This document shows, piece by piece, positions 32,049 through 42,331 of a stretch of 64,000 bases of DNA. Made by a program: the position numbers and the translations under genes. The DNA comes from Pseudomonas sp. Gutcm_11s. Lineage in GTDB: Bacteria; Pseudomonadota; Gammaproteobacteria; Pseudomonadales; Pseudomonadaceae. Numbering within the stretch: position 1 is the first letter of the stretch; every line of letters begins with the position of its first letter. The DNA lies in the NCBI RefSeq assembly GCF_028649395.1, contig NZ_JAQSUW010000007.1, forward strand, positions 119,117 to 183,116, written 5' to 3'. The notes below the pieces were generated by a model. It was not told where the DNA came from, searched no databases, and saw only the letters and a program-made list of their open reading frames with translations.

Positions 32049-32810
32049 TCAGTGGAGGATCTGGCCGAGGAACAACTTGGTCCGCTCGTTCTGCGGGTTG
32101 TCGAAGAACGCATTGGGCTCGTTCTGTTCGACGATCTCGCCACGATCCATGAAGATCACCCGATCCGCCACGGTGCGGGCAAAGCCCATCTCGTGGGTCA
32201 CGCAGAGCATAGTCATGCCGTCCTGGGCCAAGCCAACCATGGTGTCCAGCACCTCCTTGACCATTTCCGGGTCGAGGGCCGAGGTCGGCTCGTCGAACAG
32301 CATGATCTTCGGCTTCATGCACAGGGCGCGGGCGATGGCCACGCGTTGCTGCTGGCCGCCGGAGAGCTGGCCCGGGTACTTGAGCGCCTGCTCGGGGATG
32401 CGCACGCGCTCAAGGAAGTGCATGGCGATCTCTTCGGCCTTGCGCTTGGGCAGCTTGCGTACCCACATCGGCGCCAGGGTGCAGTTCTGCAGCACGGTCA
32501 GGTGCGGGAACAGGTTGAAGTGCTGGAACACCATGCCCACTTCGCTGCGGATGGCCTCGATGTGCTTGAGGTCGCTGGTCAGCTCGGTGCCATCGACGAT
32601 GATGCGGCCCTGCTGGTGCTCCTCCAGGCGGTTGATGCAGCGGATGGTGGTGGACTTGCCGGAACCCGACGGGCCGCAGAGGACGATACGCTCGCCCTGC
32701 TGCACGTTGAGGTTGATGTCCTTGAGCACGTGGAACTGGCCGTACCACTTGTTCACGCCCTGCAGCTGAATGATCGGCTCGGCCGCGGCTTCTTTCTTAA
32801 CTTCGGTCAT
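32049..32810 (-). CDS. aapP: General L-amino-acid ABC transporter, ATP-binding subunit
   Basis: 253 residues, soluble ATPase. Walker [10 protein letters not shown] (about 40-48), signature [15 protein letters not shown] and Walker [15 protein letters not shown], with the switch His in [26 protein letters not shown] opens the protein. It is the last gene of aapJQMP and powers import of polar amino acids. GGAGTC precedes the ATG. The terminator at 32004-32035 ends the operon. Confidence 0.95.
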   Translation of the reverse strand: MTEVKKEAAAEPIIQLQGVNKWYGQFHVLKDINLNVQQGERIVLCGPSGSGKSTTIRCINRLEEHQQGRIIVDGTELTSDLKHIEAIRSEVGMVFQHFNLFPHLTVLQNCTLAPMWVRKLPKRKAEEIAMHFLERVRIPEQALKYPGQLSGGQQQRVAIARALCMKPKIMLFDEPTSALDPEMVKEVLDTMVGLAQDGMTMLCVTHEMGFARTVADRVIFMDRGEIVEQNEPNAFFDNPQNERTKLFLGQILH

Positions 32811-32822
32811 GGTCTATGACTC

Positions 32823-33920
32823 CTAACGCTTGTGGCCGGTGTCCAGCTTGCGCTCCAGGCGCATGGAATAGCGGGACATGCCGAAACAGAAGATCCAGAA
32901 CACCAGGGCGGCGAACACGTAGCCCTCGGTCGCCATACCCAGCCAGGCCGGGTCGGTGGTGGCTTGCTTGATGCTGTTGAGCAGGTCGAACAGGCCGATG
33001 ATGATCACCAGACTGGTGTCCTTGAACAGGGCGATGAAGGTGTTGACGATGCCCGGGATCACCAGCTTGAGCGCCTGCGGCAGGATCACCAGACCCATCA
33101 TCCGCCAGTAGCCCAGGCCCATGGCCGCAGCCGCCTCGTACTGCCCCTTGGGAATCGCCTGCAGGCCGCCACGTACCACTTCGGCAATGTAGGCGGACTG
33201 GAACAGGATCACCCCGATCAGGGCGCGCAGCAGCTTGTCGAAATGCAGACCCTCGGGCAGGAACAGCGGCAGCATCACCGAGGACATGAACAGCACAGTG
33301 ATCAGCGGCACGCCGCGCCAGAACTCGATGAAGGTCACGCAGATCACGCGGATCGCCGGCATCTTCGAACGTCGGCCCAGCGCCAGCAGAATGCCCAGCG
33401 GCAAGGCGCCGGAGATGCCGACGGCGGCGATCACCAGGGTCAGCATCAGGCCGCCCCACTGGCTGGTGGAGACCGTGGACAGACCGAGGAAGCCACCGTG
33501 CAGCAGCCAGTAGGCCAGCAGCGGGTAGATCACCAGGAACGCCAGACCATAGACGGCCTTGCGCGGCATCGCCGGAACGAACAGGGGCGCCGCGCCGATC
33601 ACCGCCAGCCACACGGTGAGGTCGACGCGCCAGCGCAGCTCTTCCGGGTAGAAGCCGTACATGAACTGGCTGAAGCGCTCCTTGATGAACACCCAGCAGG
33701 CGCCTTCGCTGGTGCAGTCGGCGCGGGTGGTGCCGGTCCAGTCGGCCTCGAAGATCGCCCACTTCAACAGCGGCGGGATGATCAGCCAGACCAGGTAGAT
33801 AGCCAGCAGGGTCAACAAGGTGTTGAACCAGCTGGAGAACAGGTTGGATCGCAGCCAGCCGACCACGCCCACGCTCATGCGTGGCGGCGGCAGGCTGGGG
33901 CGAAATTGATGAACTTCCAT
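32823..33920 (-). CDS. aapM: General L-amino-acid ABC transporter, permease subunit M
   Basis: 365 residues, the long permease type of the Aap/Bzt systems rather than the ~230-residue HisM type. Long N-terminal insertion between the first membrane segments, then the ABC-permease loop EVVRGGLQAIPKGQYEAAAAMGLGYWRMM (about 232-260), the docking site for the ATPase. About 8 membrane segments. AAGGAGAAGCGC is the ribosome site; it starts 10 bases after the aapQ stop. Confidence 0.94.
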   Translation of the reverse strand: MEVHQFRPSLPPPRMSVGVVGWLRSNLFSSWFNTLLTLLAIYLVWLIIPPLLKWAIFEADWTGTTRADCTSEGACWVFIKERFSQFMYGFYPEELRWRVDLTVWLAVIGAAPLFVPAMPRKAVYGLAFLVIYPLLAYWLLHGGFLGLSTVSTSQWGGLMLTLVIAAVGISGALPLGILLALGRRSKMPAIRVICVTFIEFWRGVPLITVLFMSSVMLPLFLPEGLHFDKLLRALIGVILFQSAYIAEVVRGGLQAIPKGQYEAAAAMGLGYWRMMGLVILPQALKLVIPGIVNTFIALFKDTSLVIIIGLFDLLNSIKQATTDPAWLGMATEGYVFAALVFWIFCFGMSRYSMRLERKLDTGHKR

Positions 33921-33930
33921 GCGCTTCTCC

Positions 33931-35115
33931 TTACCGCTCGATCAGCGCGATGCGCTTGTTGTACCAGTTCATCAGGATCGAAATGCTGATGCTGATGGCC
34001 AGGTACACACTCATGGTGATGGCGATGGCCTCGATGGCCTGGCCGGTCTGGTTCAGGGTCGTGCCGGCGAATAGCGAGACCATGTCCGGATAGCCGATGC
34101 CGGCGGCCAGCGACGAGTTCTTCGCCAGGTTCAGGTACTGGCTGGTCAGCGGCGGGATGATCACGCGCAGGGCCTGCGGGATGATCACCAGACGCAGGGT
34201 CTTGCCAGCCGGCAGGCCGAGCGAACGGGCCGCCTCGGTCTGGCCATGACTGACCGACTGGATGCCGGAGCGCACGATCTCGGCGATGAAGGCCGCGGTG
34301 TACACGGTCAGCGCCAGGGTCAGCGCCATCAGCTCAGGGATCATTACCCAGCCACCACGGAAGTTGAAACCCGTGAGCGCCGGCACCGTCCAGTGGAAGG
34401 GATCGCCGAACACCAGCATGGCCAGGCCAGGCAACGCGACGATCAGCAGCAGGCTGCTGATCAGGGTCGGGAAGCCCTTGCCGGTGGACTCGAAGCGTTG
34501 GCGCGCCCAGCGGGCGATGAACCAGATCGCCGCCAGGGCGATGATCACGGCAATGAAGAATGGCCAGAAACCTTCGGCCATGCTCGGCGACGGCATGTTC
34601 AGGCCGCGGTTGCTGAGGAAGAAGGTGTCACCGATGTTGACGCTCTGCCGCGGACCGGGCAGCGGCAGGAACACGGCGAAATACCAGAAGAAGATCTGCA
34701 GCAGCGGCGGGATGTTACGGAAGATCTCGATATAGATCGTGGCCAGCTTGTTGATCATCCAGTTTGGCGACAGCCGCGCCACGCCGAGAATAAAGCCGAG
34801 GATGGTCGCGAGCACGATGCCGATCCCAGCCACCAACAGGGTATTGAGCAGACCGATGACGAAGACGCGACCATAGGTGTCGCTCTCCTTGTAATCGATC
34901 AGGTGCTGGGAGATACCGAAGCCTGCGCTGTGATCAAGGAAACCGAAACCGGAGATGATCCCGCGCTGGGCGAGGTTGTGCTGGGTGTTGTGAAACAGGT
35001 ACCAGCCGATCGCCACGACGGCGACCACGGCTATGAGCTGGAATAGCCAGCCGCGCACCTGCGGATCGGTCCAGACCGATGTCCGCGGGCGCGAAGAAAT
35101 AGGGGGATTTTGCAT
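33931..35115 (-). CDS. aapQ: General L-amino-acid ABC transporter, permease subunit Q
   Basis: 394 residues. I take the ATG of MQNPPISSRP (35115), with GAGGG ahead, because AapQ proteins usually begin near MQN; a second ATG 12 bases upstream (35127) also has a GGAG site. The ABC-permease loop is EIVRSGIQSVSHGQTEAARSLGL, followed by LRVIIPPLTSQYLNLAKNSSLA. It pairs with AapM to form the membrane channel. A strong hairpin separates it from aapJ. Confidence 0.94.
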   Translation of the reverse strand: MQNPPISSRPRTSVWTDPQVRGWLFQLIAVVAVVAIGWYLFHNTQHNLAQRGIISGFGFLDHSAGFGISQHLIDYKESDTYGRVFVIGLLNTLLVAGIGIVLATILGFILGVARLSPNWMINKLATIYIEIFRNIPPLLQIFFWYFAVFLPLPGPRQSVNIGDTFFLSNRGLNMPSPSMAEGFWPFFIAVIIALAAIWFIARWARQRFESTGKGFPTLISSLLLIVALPGLAMLVFGDPFHWTVPALTGFNFRGGWVMIPELMALTLALTVYTAAFIAEIVRSGIQSVSHGQTEAARSLGLPAGKTLRLVIIPQALRVIIPPLTSQYLNLAKNSSLAAGIGYPDMVSLFAGTTLNQTGQAIEAIAITMSVYLAISISISILMNWYNKRIALIER

Positions 35116-35178
35116 AACGGCCCTCATGGAAACTCCGCGCCCATGAATTGCGGCGCGGAGTTCGCGAAATCAGGAACA

Positions 35179-35206
35179 CCATCGCCCCTCACACGAGGGG
35201 CGATGG
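35179..35206 (-). repeat. Strong hairpin between aapJ and aapQ
   Basis: Perfect 11-base arms CCATCGCCCCT and AGGGGCGATGG with a 6-base loop, 9 bases after the aapJ stop and 64 bases before aapQ. No T run follows on the minus strand, so it is more likely to stop RNA decay from the 3' side than to end transcription. Confidence 0.8.
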
Positions 35207-35214
35207 CATGGCGG

Positions 35215-36243
35215 TCAGCGCACCGGCGGTGCGTACTGCAGACCACCCTTGTTCCACAGGGCATTGAGACCACGCTCGATCTTCAGCTCGCTGCCGGCAC
35301 CGACGTTGCGCTCGAAGATTTCGGCGTAGTTACCGACTTGCTTGACGATCTGTACGGCCCAGTCCTTCGGCAGTTTCAGATCCTTGCCGAAATCACCCTC
35401 GGCGCCCAGCAGGCGGGCGATGTCCGGGTTCTTGGTGGTCTTGGCCATTTCTTCCACGTTGGCGGAAGTCACGCCCAGTTCCTCGGCGTTGAGCTGCGCG
35501 AACAGGCTCCAGCGCACGATGTCGAACCACTCCTCGTCACCCTGACGTACGGATGGGCCGAGCGGCTCCTTGGAGATCACTTCCGGCAGAACGACGTAGT
35601 CGTCCGGCGCGGCCAGCTTGATGCGCTGGGCGTACAGCTGCGACTGGTCGGAGGTCAGCACGTCGCAACGGCCGGACTCCAGGGACTTGGCGCTCTCGTC
35701 GGAGGTGTCGTAGGTGATGGGGGTGTACTTCAGGCCATTGGCGCGGAAGTAGTCGGCCAGGTTCAGCTCGGTGGTGGTACCGGCCTGGATGCACACGGTG
35801 GCGCCGTCCAGTTCCTTGGCGCTGGAAACGCCGAGCTTCTTGTTCACCAGGAAGCCTTGACCGTCGTAGTAGGTCACGCCGGTGAAGTTCAGGCCCATGG
35901 CCGCATCACGCGAGCTGGTCCAGGTGGTGTTGCGCGACAGCATGTCGACTTCGCCGGACTGCAGCGCGGTGAAGCGCTCCTTGGCGGTCAGCGGGCTGTA
36001 TTTGACCTTGGAGGCGTCGCCGAATACGGCGGCGGCGACGGCGCGGCACACGTCCACGTCGATACCCAGGTAGTTGCCCTTGGCGTCGGCGTAGGAGAAG
36101 CCCGGCAGACCGTCACTGATACCGCACTGCACGAAGCCTTTCTTCTTCACCGCATCCAGGGTCGCACCGGCATGAGCGAAGCCGCTCACCCCGAGAACTG
36201 CGGCCGTAGTCAGTACTGCCAGGGTGGATTTCACCATCTTCAT
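35215..36243 (-). CDS. aapJ: General L-amino-acid ABC transporter, periplasmic binding protein
   Basis: 342 residues. The ATG at 36243 follows GGAGGTTTTG. Signal peptide MKMVKSTLAVLTTAAVLG to FAHA (about 1-26). The body has the family 3 binding signature GFSYADAKGNYLGIDVDVCRAVAAAVFG, LTAKERFTALQSGEVDMLSRN and GQGFLVNKKLG. AapJ binds many polar L-amino acids. First gene of the operon, separated from aapQ by a hairpin that could raise its expression above the membrane subunits. Confidence 0.95.
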   Translation of the reverse strand: MKMVKSTLAVLTTAAVLGVSGFAHAGATLDAVKKKGFVQCGISDGLPGFSYADAKGNYLGIDVDVCRAVAAAVFGDASKVKYSPLTAKERFTALQSGEVDMLSRNTTWTSSRDAAMGLNFTGVTYYDGQGFLVNKKLGVSSAKELDGATVCIQAGTTTELNLADYFRANGLKYTPITYDTSDESAKSLESGRCDVLTSDQSQLYAQRIKLAAPDDYVVLPEVISKEPLGPSVRQGDEEWFDIVRWSLFAQLNAEELGVTSANVEEMAKTTKNPDIARLLGAEGDFGKDLKLPKDWAVQIVKQVGNYAEIFERNVGAGSELKIERGLNALWNKGGLQYAPPVR

Positions 36244-37293
<1,050 letters not shown>

Positions 37294-37311
37294 CAACCGC
37301 GTCAAGCACCC

Positions 37312-37396
37312 GTCGCAAGCGGCCCTGGCCGTGCTAAGTAGGGGCTGAAGGGTCAAGCGAATGACATCGACCCCAGCCCCGTCCATCGCTTGCGAC
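37312..37396. repeat. Nested palindromic element (possible structured RNA)
   Basis: The outer arms GTCGCAAGCG (37312-37321) and CGCTTGCGAC (37387-37396) are perfect 10-base complements. Inside them GGGGCT-GAA-GGGTC pairs with GACCCC-AGCCCC around a 14-base loop. No T run follows. It fills the 246-base gap between the esterase and the diguanylate cyclase genes. Confidence 0.7.
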
Positions 37397-37539
37397 CGCT
37401 GGTCGGGAGGCTCTGGCCTGAGCATTGCGTAGGCAATATTGCCGAGCATAAGGTCGCGGCAGGTGTTCGCCCTGGACAGGGAGTGTTAAGCGATGCCCAC
37501 CACAACCCGCATTAGCCGGACAGGTCATTCATTCTCGCG

Positions 37540-38478
37540 ATGAAAAACACCGACTGGCAGCAGGATCTCCAGCAGATCAGCCAATTGCGACTGTTCCAGA
37601 ACGTCGCGGCCAGCAACCTGCAGCAACTGCTGCAGGAATTCCGTGCCTGCGAGCTGGAGTCCAGCGAGATCCTCCTCTCCCCCTTCAATCGCAACCAGCA
37701 CCTCTACCTGCTGCTGGAAGGCGAACTGAAGGTCTATCTCGGCTCACTCGACAACCAGCCGGTGAGCACCCTGCTCCCCGGTGACTGCGCCGGCGAAATC
37801 AGCTTCATCGACAACGACCGCCCCTCGGCCTATGTGGTCGCCACCCAGCCATCGCTGGTGCTGCGCCTGCACCGCGAGTCGCTGATCAAGCTGTTCAACC
37901 AGTCCCCCGAGCTGATGCAGAACCTGCTGGAGCTGCTCTGTGATCGCGTACGCCAGGGCAACCGGCTGATCCTCGACAGCGAGCAGAGCGCCAACGTCGA
38001 CATTCTCACCGGCTGCTTCAACCGCCGCTGGCTGGAGCATGTCTACGAGCGCGAGAGCACCCGCTGCGCCTTCAACGGCCAGCCGATGAGCATGCTCATG
38101 CTCGATGTCGACCACTTCAAGGCCTACAACGACCAGCACGGCCACCTGGCCGGCGACTACGCCCTGTGCCTGGTGGCGCACACTCTGCGCAACCAGCTGC
38201 GGCCGAAGGACAGCCTGGTGCGCTACGGCGGCGAAGAGTTCGTCATCCTCCTGCCGGAACTGGACGCCGCGGCGGCCCGCACCATCGGCGAGCGCCTGCG
38301 CCAGAGCCTGGAGCAGATCGGCTCCTTCTATTCGCCGGTGGGCATCCTACCGGGCGTCACCGTGTCCATCGGCATGACCCAGATGCAGGACAAGGATGGC
38401 CTGGAAGGCCTGATCGCCCGAGCCGACACAGCGCTGTACAAGGCCAAGCAGCAAGGCCGCAATCGCCTGTTCGGCTGA
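37540..38478 (+). CDS. Diguanylate cyclase with N-terminal cyclic-nucleotide-binding domain
   Basis: 312 residues. A cNMP-binding (Crp-like) domain spans about 15-130 (LYLLLEGELKVYLG, LLPGDCAGEISFIDNDRPSA) and a GGDEF domain about 155-310. The active site is GGEEF (230-234) and the inhibitory I-site RxxD is intact (R221-D224), so it should make c-di-GMP and be limited by product. The cNMP domain lacks the usual phosphate-binding arginine pattern that I can confirm, so cAMP control is a guess. No membrane segment. It stands alone. Confidence 0.9.
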   Translation: MKNTDWQQDLQQISQLRLFQNVAASNLQQLLQEFRACELESSEILLSPFNRNQHLYLLLEGELKVYLGSLDNQPVSTLLPGDCAGEISFIDNDRPSAYVVATQPSLVLRLHRESLIKLFNQSPELMQNLLELLCDRVRQGNRLILDSEQSANVDILTGCFNRRWLEHVYERESTRCAFNGQPMSMLMLDVDHFKAYNDQHGHLAGDYALCLVAHTLRNQLRPKDSLVRYGGEEFVILLPELDAAAARTIGERLRQSLEQIGSFYSPVGILPGVTVSIGMTQMQDKDGLEGLIARADTALYKAKQQGRNRLFG

Positions 38479-38583
38479 GCAGGCCTCCCCCGCCAAATCC
38501 CCCAGCGAAACCGCCAGCCCATCGCCACCCGCAGGCACGCCTTGTTAGAGTCCGGCGCATAACAACAACGATCGGATGTTCCC

Positions 38584-39744
38584 ATGCGCAAGCTGCTGCT
38601 CGCCCTGCTGATCCTCGTGCCAGTGGGCGCGGGAATCTTCTTCACCGTCCCCACCCTGCTCGACCGCGCCATGAACGGCGTGGCCAACCCCGCACCCTAT
38701 CCTGCCAGCGACAAGGCCGAGCAGCTGCACCAGCGCCTGTTCGTCGCCGACCTGCATGACGATGCCCTGCTCTGGCAGCGCGACCTGCTCGAGCGCCACG
38801 ATTACGGCCACTCCGACCTGCCGCGCCTGCTGGAGGGTCATGTCGGTCTGCAGGTGTTCTCCACCGTGACCAAGACCCCCCGCGGCATCAACTACGAGAG
38901 CAACCCCAGCGACACCGACAACATCACCGTCCTGGCCATGGCCCAGCGCTGGCCGCGGGAAACCTGGAGCAGTCTGCTGGCCCGGGCCCTGTACCAGGCC
39001 GACAAGCTGAAGCAGGCCGCAGCCGCCAGCGACGGCAAACTGGTGCTGATCCACAACCGCGGCGAGCTGGCCCGCTACCTGGAAGACTGGCAGCGCGACC
39101 CGCAGCGCCTGGCCACCGTACTGGCCACCGAGGGCCTGCAGCCCATCGAAGGCAAGCTGGAGAACATCGACCGCCTGTACGACGCCGGTTTCCGCATCGC
39201 CGGCCTGACCCACTTCTTCGACAACGAAGTCGGCGGCTCGGCCCACGGCCTGGACAAGGGCGGGCTGACTCCGTTGGGCCGCCAGGTGATCACCCGCCTG
39301 GAAGAGAAACGCATGCTGGTCGACCTGGCCCACGCTTCCAAGCCGCTGATCGATGACGTGCTGGCCATGGCCAAGCGCCCGGTGCTGGTCTCCCACACCG
39401 GCGTCGCCAGCACCTGCCCCGGTCCGCGCAACCTCACCGATGACCACCTGCAACGCATCGCCGCCACCGGAGGGGTAATCGGCATCGGCTACTGGGACGC
39501 CGCCGTCTGCGAGACCTCGGTCGGCGCCATCGTCCGCGCCATCCGCTACGCCGCGGACAAGGTCGGCGTCGCCCACGTGGCCCTGGGCTCGGACTTCAAC
39601 GGCACGATCACGGCGCCGTTCGACAGCACCGGCCTGGCGCAGATCACCGAGGGTCTGCAACGCGCCGGCTTCAGCGACGCCGACATCGCCGCGATCATGG
39701 GCGGCAACGTGCGCGACCTGTTGCTGGCCAACCTGCCCGATTGA
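38584..39744 (+). CDS. Membrane-anchored dipeptidase (M19 renal-dipeptidase family)
   Basis: 386 residues with an N-terminal membrane segment (MRKLLLALLILVPVGAGIFF). Zinc-site residues appear in FVADLHDDALLW (about 54-65), ATEGLQPIEG (bridging Glu), LVDLAHASKP, LVSHTG and LGSDFNG. This is the M19 family, which cleaves dipeptides, including some D-residue and N-acylated forms. It acts on the periplasmic face. A terminator follows; the gene stands alone. Confidence 0.9.
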   Translation: MRKLLLALLILVPVGAGIFFTVPTLLDRAMNGVANPAPYPASDKAEQLHQRLFVADLHDDALLWQRDLLERHDYGHSDLPRLLEGHVGLQVFSTVTKTPRGINYESNPSDTDNITVLAMAQRWPRETWSSLLARALYQADKLKQAAAASDGKLVLIHNRGELARYLEDWQRDPQRLATVLATEGLQPIEGKLENIDRLYDAGFRIAGLTHFFDNEVGGSAHGLDKGGLTPLGRQVITRLEEKRMLVDLAHASKPLIDDVLAMAKRPVLVSHTGVASTCPGPRNLTDDHLQRIAATGGVIGIGYWDAAVCETSVGAIVRAIRYAADKVGVAHVALGSDFNGTITAPFDSTGLAQITEGLQRAGFSDADIAAIMGGNVRDLLLANLPD

Positions 39745-39751
39745 CCGGCCG

Positions 39752-39790
39752 CAGCCCGCGCAGCACTTCGCCGCGCGGGCTTCTTGCTTT
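39752..39790 (+). terminator. Probable terminator of the dipeptidase gene
   Basis: Arms AGCCCGCG and CGCGGGCT with an 11-base loop, followed by TCTTGCTTT, a moderate T run. Confidence 0.7.
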
Positions 39791-39831
39791 ACACTGGCGA
39801 CCGTTCATTCCTTGACCAATACGAGACGGCC

Positions 39832-41253
39832 GTGCTCAAAGCACTCAAGAAAATCTTCAGCAAGGGCGAAGCCGAACAGCCCGCCAACAGCATTCCCGCC
39901 ACGCCTCCCAGCGCCCCCGCCAAGCAGAGCGGCCAGCGCGATGCCAAGCCGAAGCAGGCCAGCGAGCCTCGTCCGGCCAAGGACGCCAAGCCACGCGCCG
40001 ACAAGCCGCGCCGCGAGCGCCCGGCCAAGCCGGTGGATACCTGGAAGCTGGAAGATTTCGTGGTCGAACCGCAGGAAGGCAAGACGCGCTTCCACGACTT
40101 CAAGCTGGCCCCCGAGCTGATGCACGCCATCCACGACCTCGGTTTCCCCTACTGCACGCCGATCCAGGCCCAGGTCCTCGGCCACACCCTGAAGGGCAAG
40201 GACGCCATCGGCCGCGCCCAGACCGGCACCGGCAAGACCGCCGCGTTCCTGGTTTCGACCATCACCCAGCTGCTGCAGACCCAGGTGCCGAAAGAGCGCT
40301 ACATGGGCGAGCCGCGCGCGCTGATCATCGCGCCGACCCGCGAACTGGTGGTGCAGATCGCCAAGGACGCCGAGGCCCTGACCAAGTACACCGGCCTCAA
40401 CGTCATGCAGTTCGTCGGCGGCATGGACTTCGACAAGCAGCTCAAGCAGCTCGAGTCGCGCTACTGCGACATCCTGGTCGCCACTCCTGGCCGCCTGCTG
40501 GACTTCAACCAGCGCGGCGAAGTGCACCTGGACATGGTCGAGGTGATGGTGCTGGACGAAGCCGACCGCATGCTCGACATGGGCTTCATCCCCCAAGTAC
40601 GCCAGATCATCCGCCAGACCCCGATGAAGGGCGATCGCCAGACCCTGCTGTTCTCCGCGACCTTCACCGAAGACGTGATGAACCTGGCCCGCCAGTGGAC
40701 GGTGAACCCGGCCATCGTCGAGATCGAGCCGGAAAACGTCGCCAGCGATACCGTCGAGCAGCACGTCTACGCCGTCTCCAGCCAGGACAAGTACAAGCTG
40801 TTGTACAACCTGGTGACACAGAACGACTGGCAGCGGGTGATGGTATTCGCCAACCGCCGCGACGAGGTACGCCGCATCGAGGAGAAGCTGATCCGCGACG
40901 GCGTCAGCGCCGCGCAGATGTCCGGCGACGTGCCGCAGCACAAACGGATCAAGACCCTGGAAGGCTTCCGCGAAGGCAAGATCCGCGTGATGGTCGCCAC
41001 CGACGTGGCCGGCCGCGGCATCCACGTCGACGGCATCAGCCACGTGATCAACTTCACCCTGCCGGAAGTGCCGGACGATTACGTGCACCGCATCGGTCGT
41101 ACCGGCCGCGCCGGCGCCAGCGGCACCTCGATCAGCTTCGCCGGCGAGGACGACGCCTTCGCCCTGCCACCGATCGAAGAGCTGCTCGGCCGCAAGATCA
41201 ATTGCGAGATGCCGCCGGAAGAGCTGCTCAAGCCAGTGCCACGCAAGCACTGA
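39832..41253 (+). CDS. rhlB: DEAD-box ATP-dependent RNA helicase
   Basis: 473 residues from GTG at 39832, preferred because it begins [14 protein letters not shown] as in Pseudomonas RhlB; an in-frame ATG at 39784 also exists. The first ~75 residues are a low-complexity basic Lys/Pro/Ala tail. Then the helicase core: AQTGTGKT (about 129-136), PTRELV, DEAD at 242-245, SATF and [10 protein letters not shown]. RhlB unwinds RNA, often with RNase E. A strong terminator follows. Confidence 0.93.
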   Translation: MLKALKKIFSKGEAEQPANSIPATPPSAPAKQSGQRDAKPKQASEPRPAKDAKPRADKPRRERPAKPVDTWKLEDFVVEPQEGKTRFHDFKLAPELMHAIHDLGFPYCTPIQAQVLGHTLKGKDAIGRAQTGTGKTAAFLVSTITQLLQTQVPKERYMGEPRALIIAPTRELVVQIAKDAEALTKYTGLNVMQFVGGMDFDKQLKQLESRYCDILVATPGRLLDFNQRGEVHLDMVEVMVLDEADRMLDMGFIPQVRQIIRQTPMKGDRQTLLFSATFTEDVMNLARQWTVNPAIVEIEPENVASDTVEQHVYAVSSQDKYKLLYNLVTQNDWQRVMVFANRRDEVRRIEEKLIRDGVSAAQMSGDVPQHKRIKTLEGFREGKIRVMVATDVAGRGIHVDGISHVINFTLPEVPDDYVHRIGRTGRAGASGTSISFAGEDDAFALPPIEELLGRKINCEMPPEELLKPVPRKH

Positions 41254-41261
41254 TCGGCAGC

Positions 41262-41295
41262 CATAAAAAAGCCCGCTCACTGCGGGCTTTTTTAT
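41262..41295. terminator. Bidirectional terminator between rhlB and the RHH gene
   Basis: Stem GCCCGC/GCGGGC with a TCACT loop, flanked by ATAAAAAA and TTTTTTAT. Confidence 0.93.
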
Positions 41296-41305
41296 GGGCG
41301 CTAAC

Positions 41306-41608
41306 CTAGCGCGACTGCACCAGGCTGAGCACCTCGGCACTCGGCTGCGGGCGTTGCGCCAGGAAGCGCGTGCAGCTGACGCGCAAGAACGAGGCGAAGT
41401 TGACCACCTCGCCGCGGTAGTCCATGACCTCCTCGTACAGCTTGGTGATCAGTTGGTTGGTGGTCATGCCATCGACCTCGGCGATCTCGCGCAGGATGTC
41501 CCAGAACTGATTTTCTAAACGCAGGGTGGTGACCACCCCGCGGATGCGCAGGGAGCGCGAGCGCGACTCGTAGAGGATCGGATCGGCCTTTACATACAGC
41601 TCGCACAT
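41306..41608 (-). CDS. Ribbon-helix-helix domain protein
   Basis: 100 residues, start at MCELYVKADPI with GAGAGCAGGGAC upstream. Residues about 20-75 (RSRSLRIRGVVTTLRLENQFW, LREIAEVDGMTTNQLITKLYEEV) match the RHH_4 ribbon-helix-helix fold, in which the short beta strand binds the DNA major groove. A C-terminal tail with FLRVSCTRFL follows. The gene starts 17 bases after the DJ-1/PfpI gene stop and is likely co-transcribed. Function unknown; DNA binding is inferred. Confidence 0.8.
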   Translation of the reverse strand: MCELYVKADPILYESRSRSLRIRGVVTTLRLENQFWDILREIAEVDGMTTNQLITKLYEEVMDYRGEVVNFASFLRVSCTRFLAQRPQPSAEVLSLVQSR

Positions 41609-41625
41609 GTCCCTGCTCTCCTCTC

Positions 41626-42192
41626 TCAGCCCAGCACTTTCAGGAACGCCGCCAGCCAGGCCGGATGCGCCGGCCAGGCCGGGGCAGTGACCAGGTTGCC
41701 GTCGACGTGCACGCCATCCATCGGCACCTCCACGTACTCGCCACCGGCCAGGCGCACTTCCGGCGCGCAGGCCGGGTAGGCGCTGCACCCGCGGCCCTTG
41801 AGCACATCGGCGGCGGCCAGCAGCTGGGCGCCGTGGCACACGGCAGCGATCGGCTTGCCGGCCTTGGCAAAGGCCTGCACCAGGGCGATCACCTCGGCAT
41901 TCAGGCGCAGGTACTCGGGGGCACGGCCGCCAGGAATCAGCAGGCCGTCATAGGCGCTCTCGGATGCCTTGGCGAAATCGAAGTTGAGGGCGAAGTTGTG
42001 CCCCGGCTTCTCGCTGTAGGTCTGGTCGCCCTCGAAGTCGTGGATGGCCGTACGCACGGTCTGCCCGGCGCTCTTGCCGGGGCACACCGCATGCACGGTA
42101 TGGCCGACCATCTGCAGCGCCTGGAACGGCACCATGGTCTCGTAGTCTTCGACGTAGTCGCCGACCAGCATCAGGATCTTCTTCGCCGTCAT
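41626..42192 (-). CDS. DJ-1/PfpI-family protein
   Basis: 188 residues. The start at [20 protein letters not shown] follows AAGGAGGCTGCTGTG. The nucleophile elbow is [19 protein letters not shown] with Cys in VCHG (about 115) and the partner Glu in [24 protein letters not shown] is the oxyanion loop. Family members are chaperones, glyoxalases or deglycases, or proteases. It is paired with the RHH gene; the role is unknown. Confidence 0.88.
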   Translation of the reverse strand: MTAKKILMLVGDYVEDYETMVPFQALQMVGHTVHAVCPGKSAGQTVRTAIHDFEGDQTYSEKPGHNFALNFDFAKASESAYDGLLIPGGRAPEYLRLNAEVIALVQAFAKAGKPIAAVCHGAQLLAAADVLKGRGCSAYPACAPEVRLAGGEYVEVPMDGVHVDGNLVTAPAWPAHPAWLAAFLKVLG

Positions 42193-42286
42193 CACAGCAG
42201 CCTCCTTGGGTGAATGTGGCGCCAGTCTGCGCCGCCTCACACAAGCCAGGGTAACAGCTGGCTACTACAGGGCCATGCGCCGCCCA

Positions 42287-42312
42287 TAAAAAAGCCCCGC
42301 ACTGGGCGGGGC
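42287..42312 (-). terminator. Terminator of the hom-thrC operon
   Basis: Read on the minus strand: AGCCCCGCCCAGTGCGGGGC followed by six Ts, 20 bases past the thrC stop. Confidence 0.92.
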
Positions 42313-42331
42313 TCTTCGTCACGGCTCAACC

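Noticed and set aside
37294..37539. c-di-GMP riboswitch before the diguanylate cyclase gene
   Set aside because: The nested stems do not match the GEMM fold (no GNRA/receptor pair seen), so I report only a palindrome.
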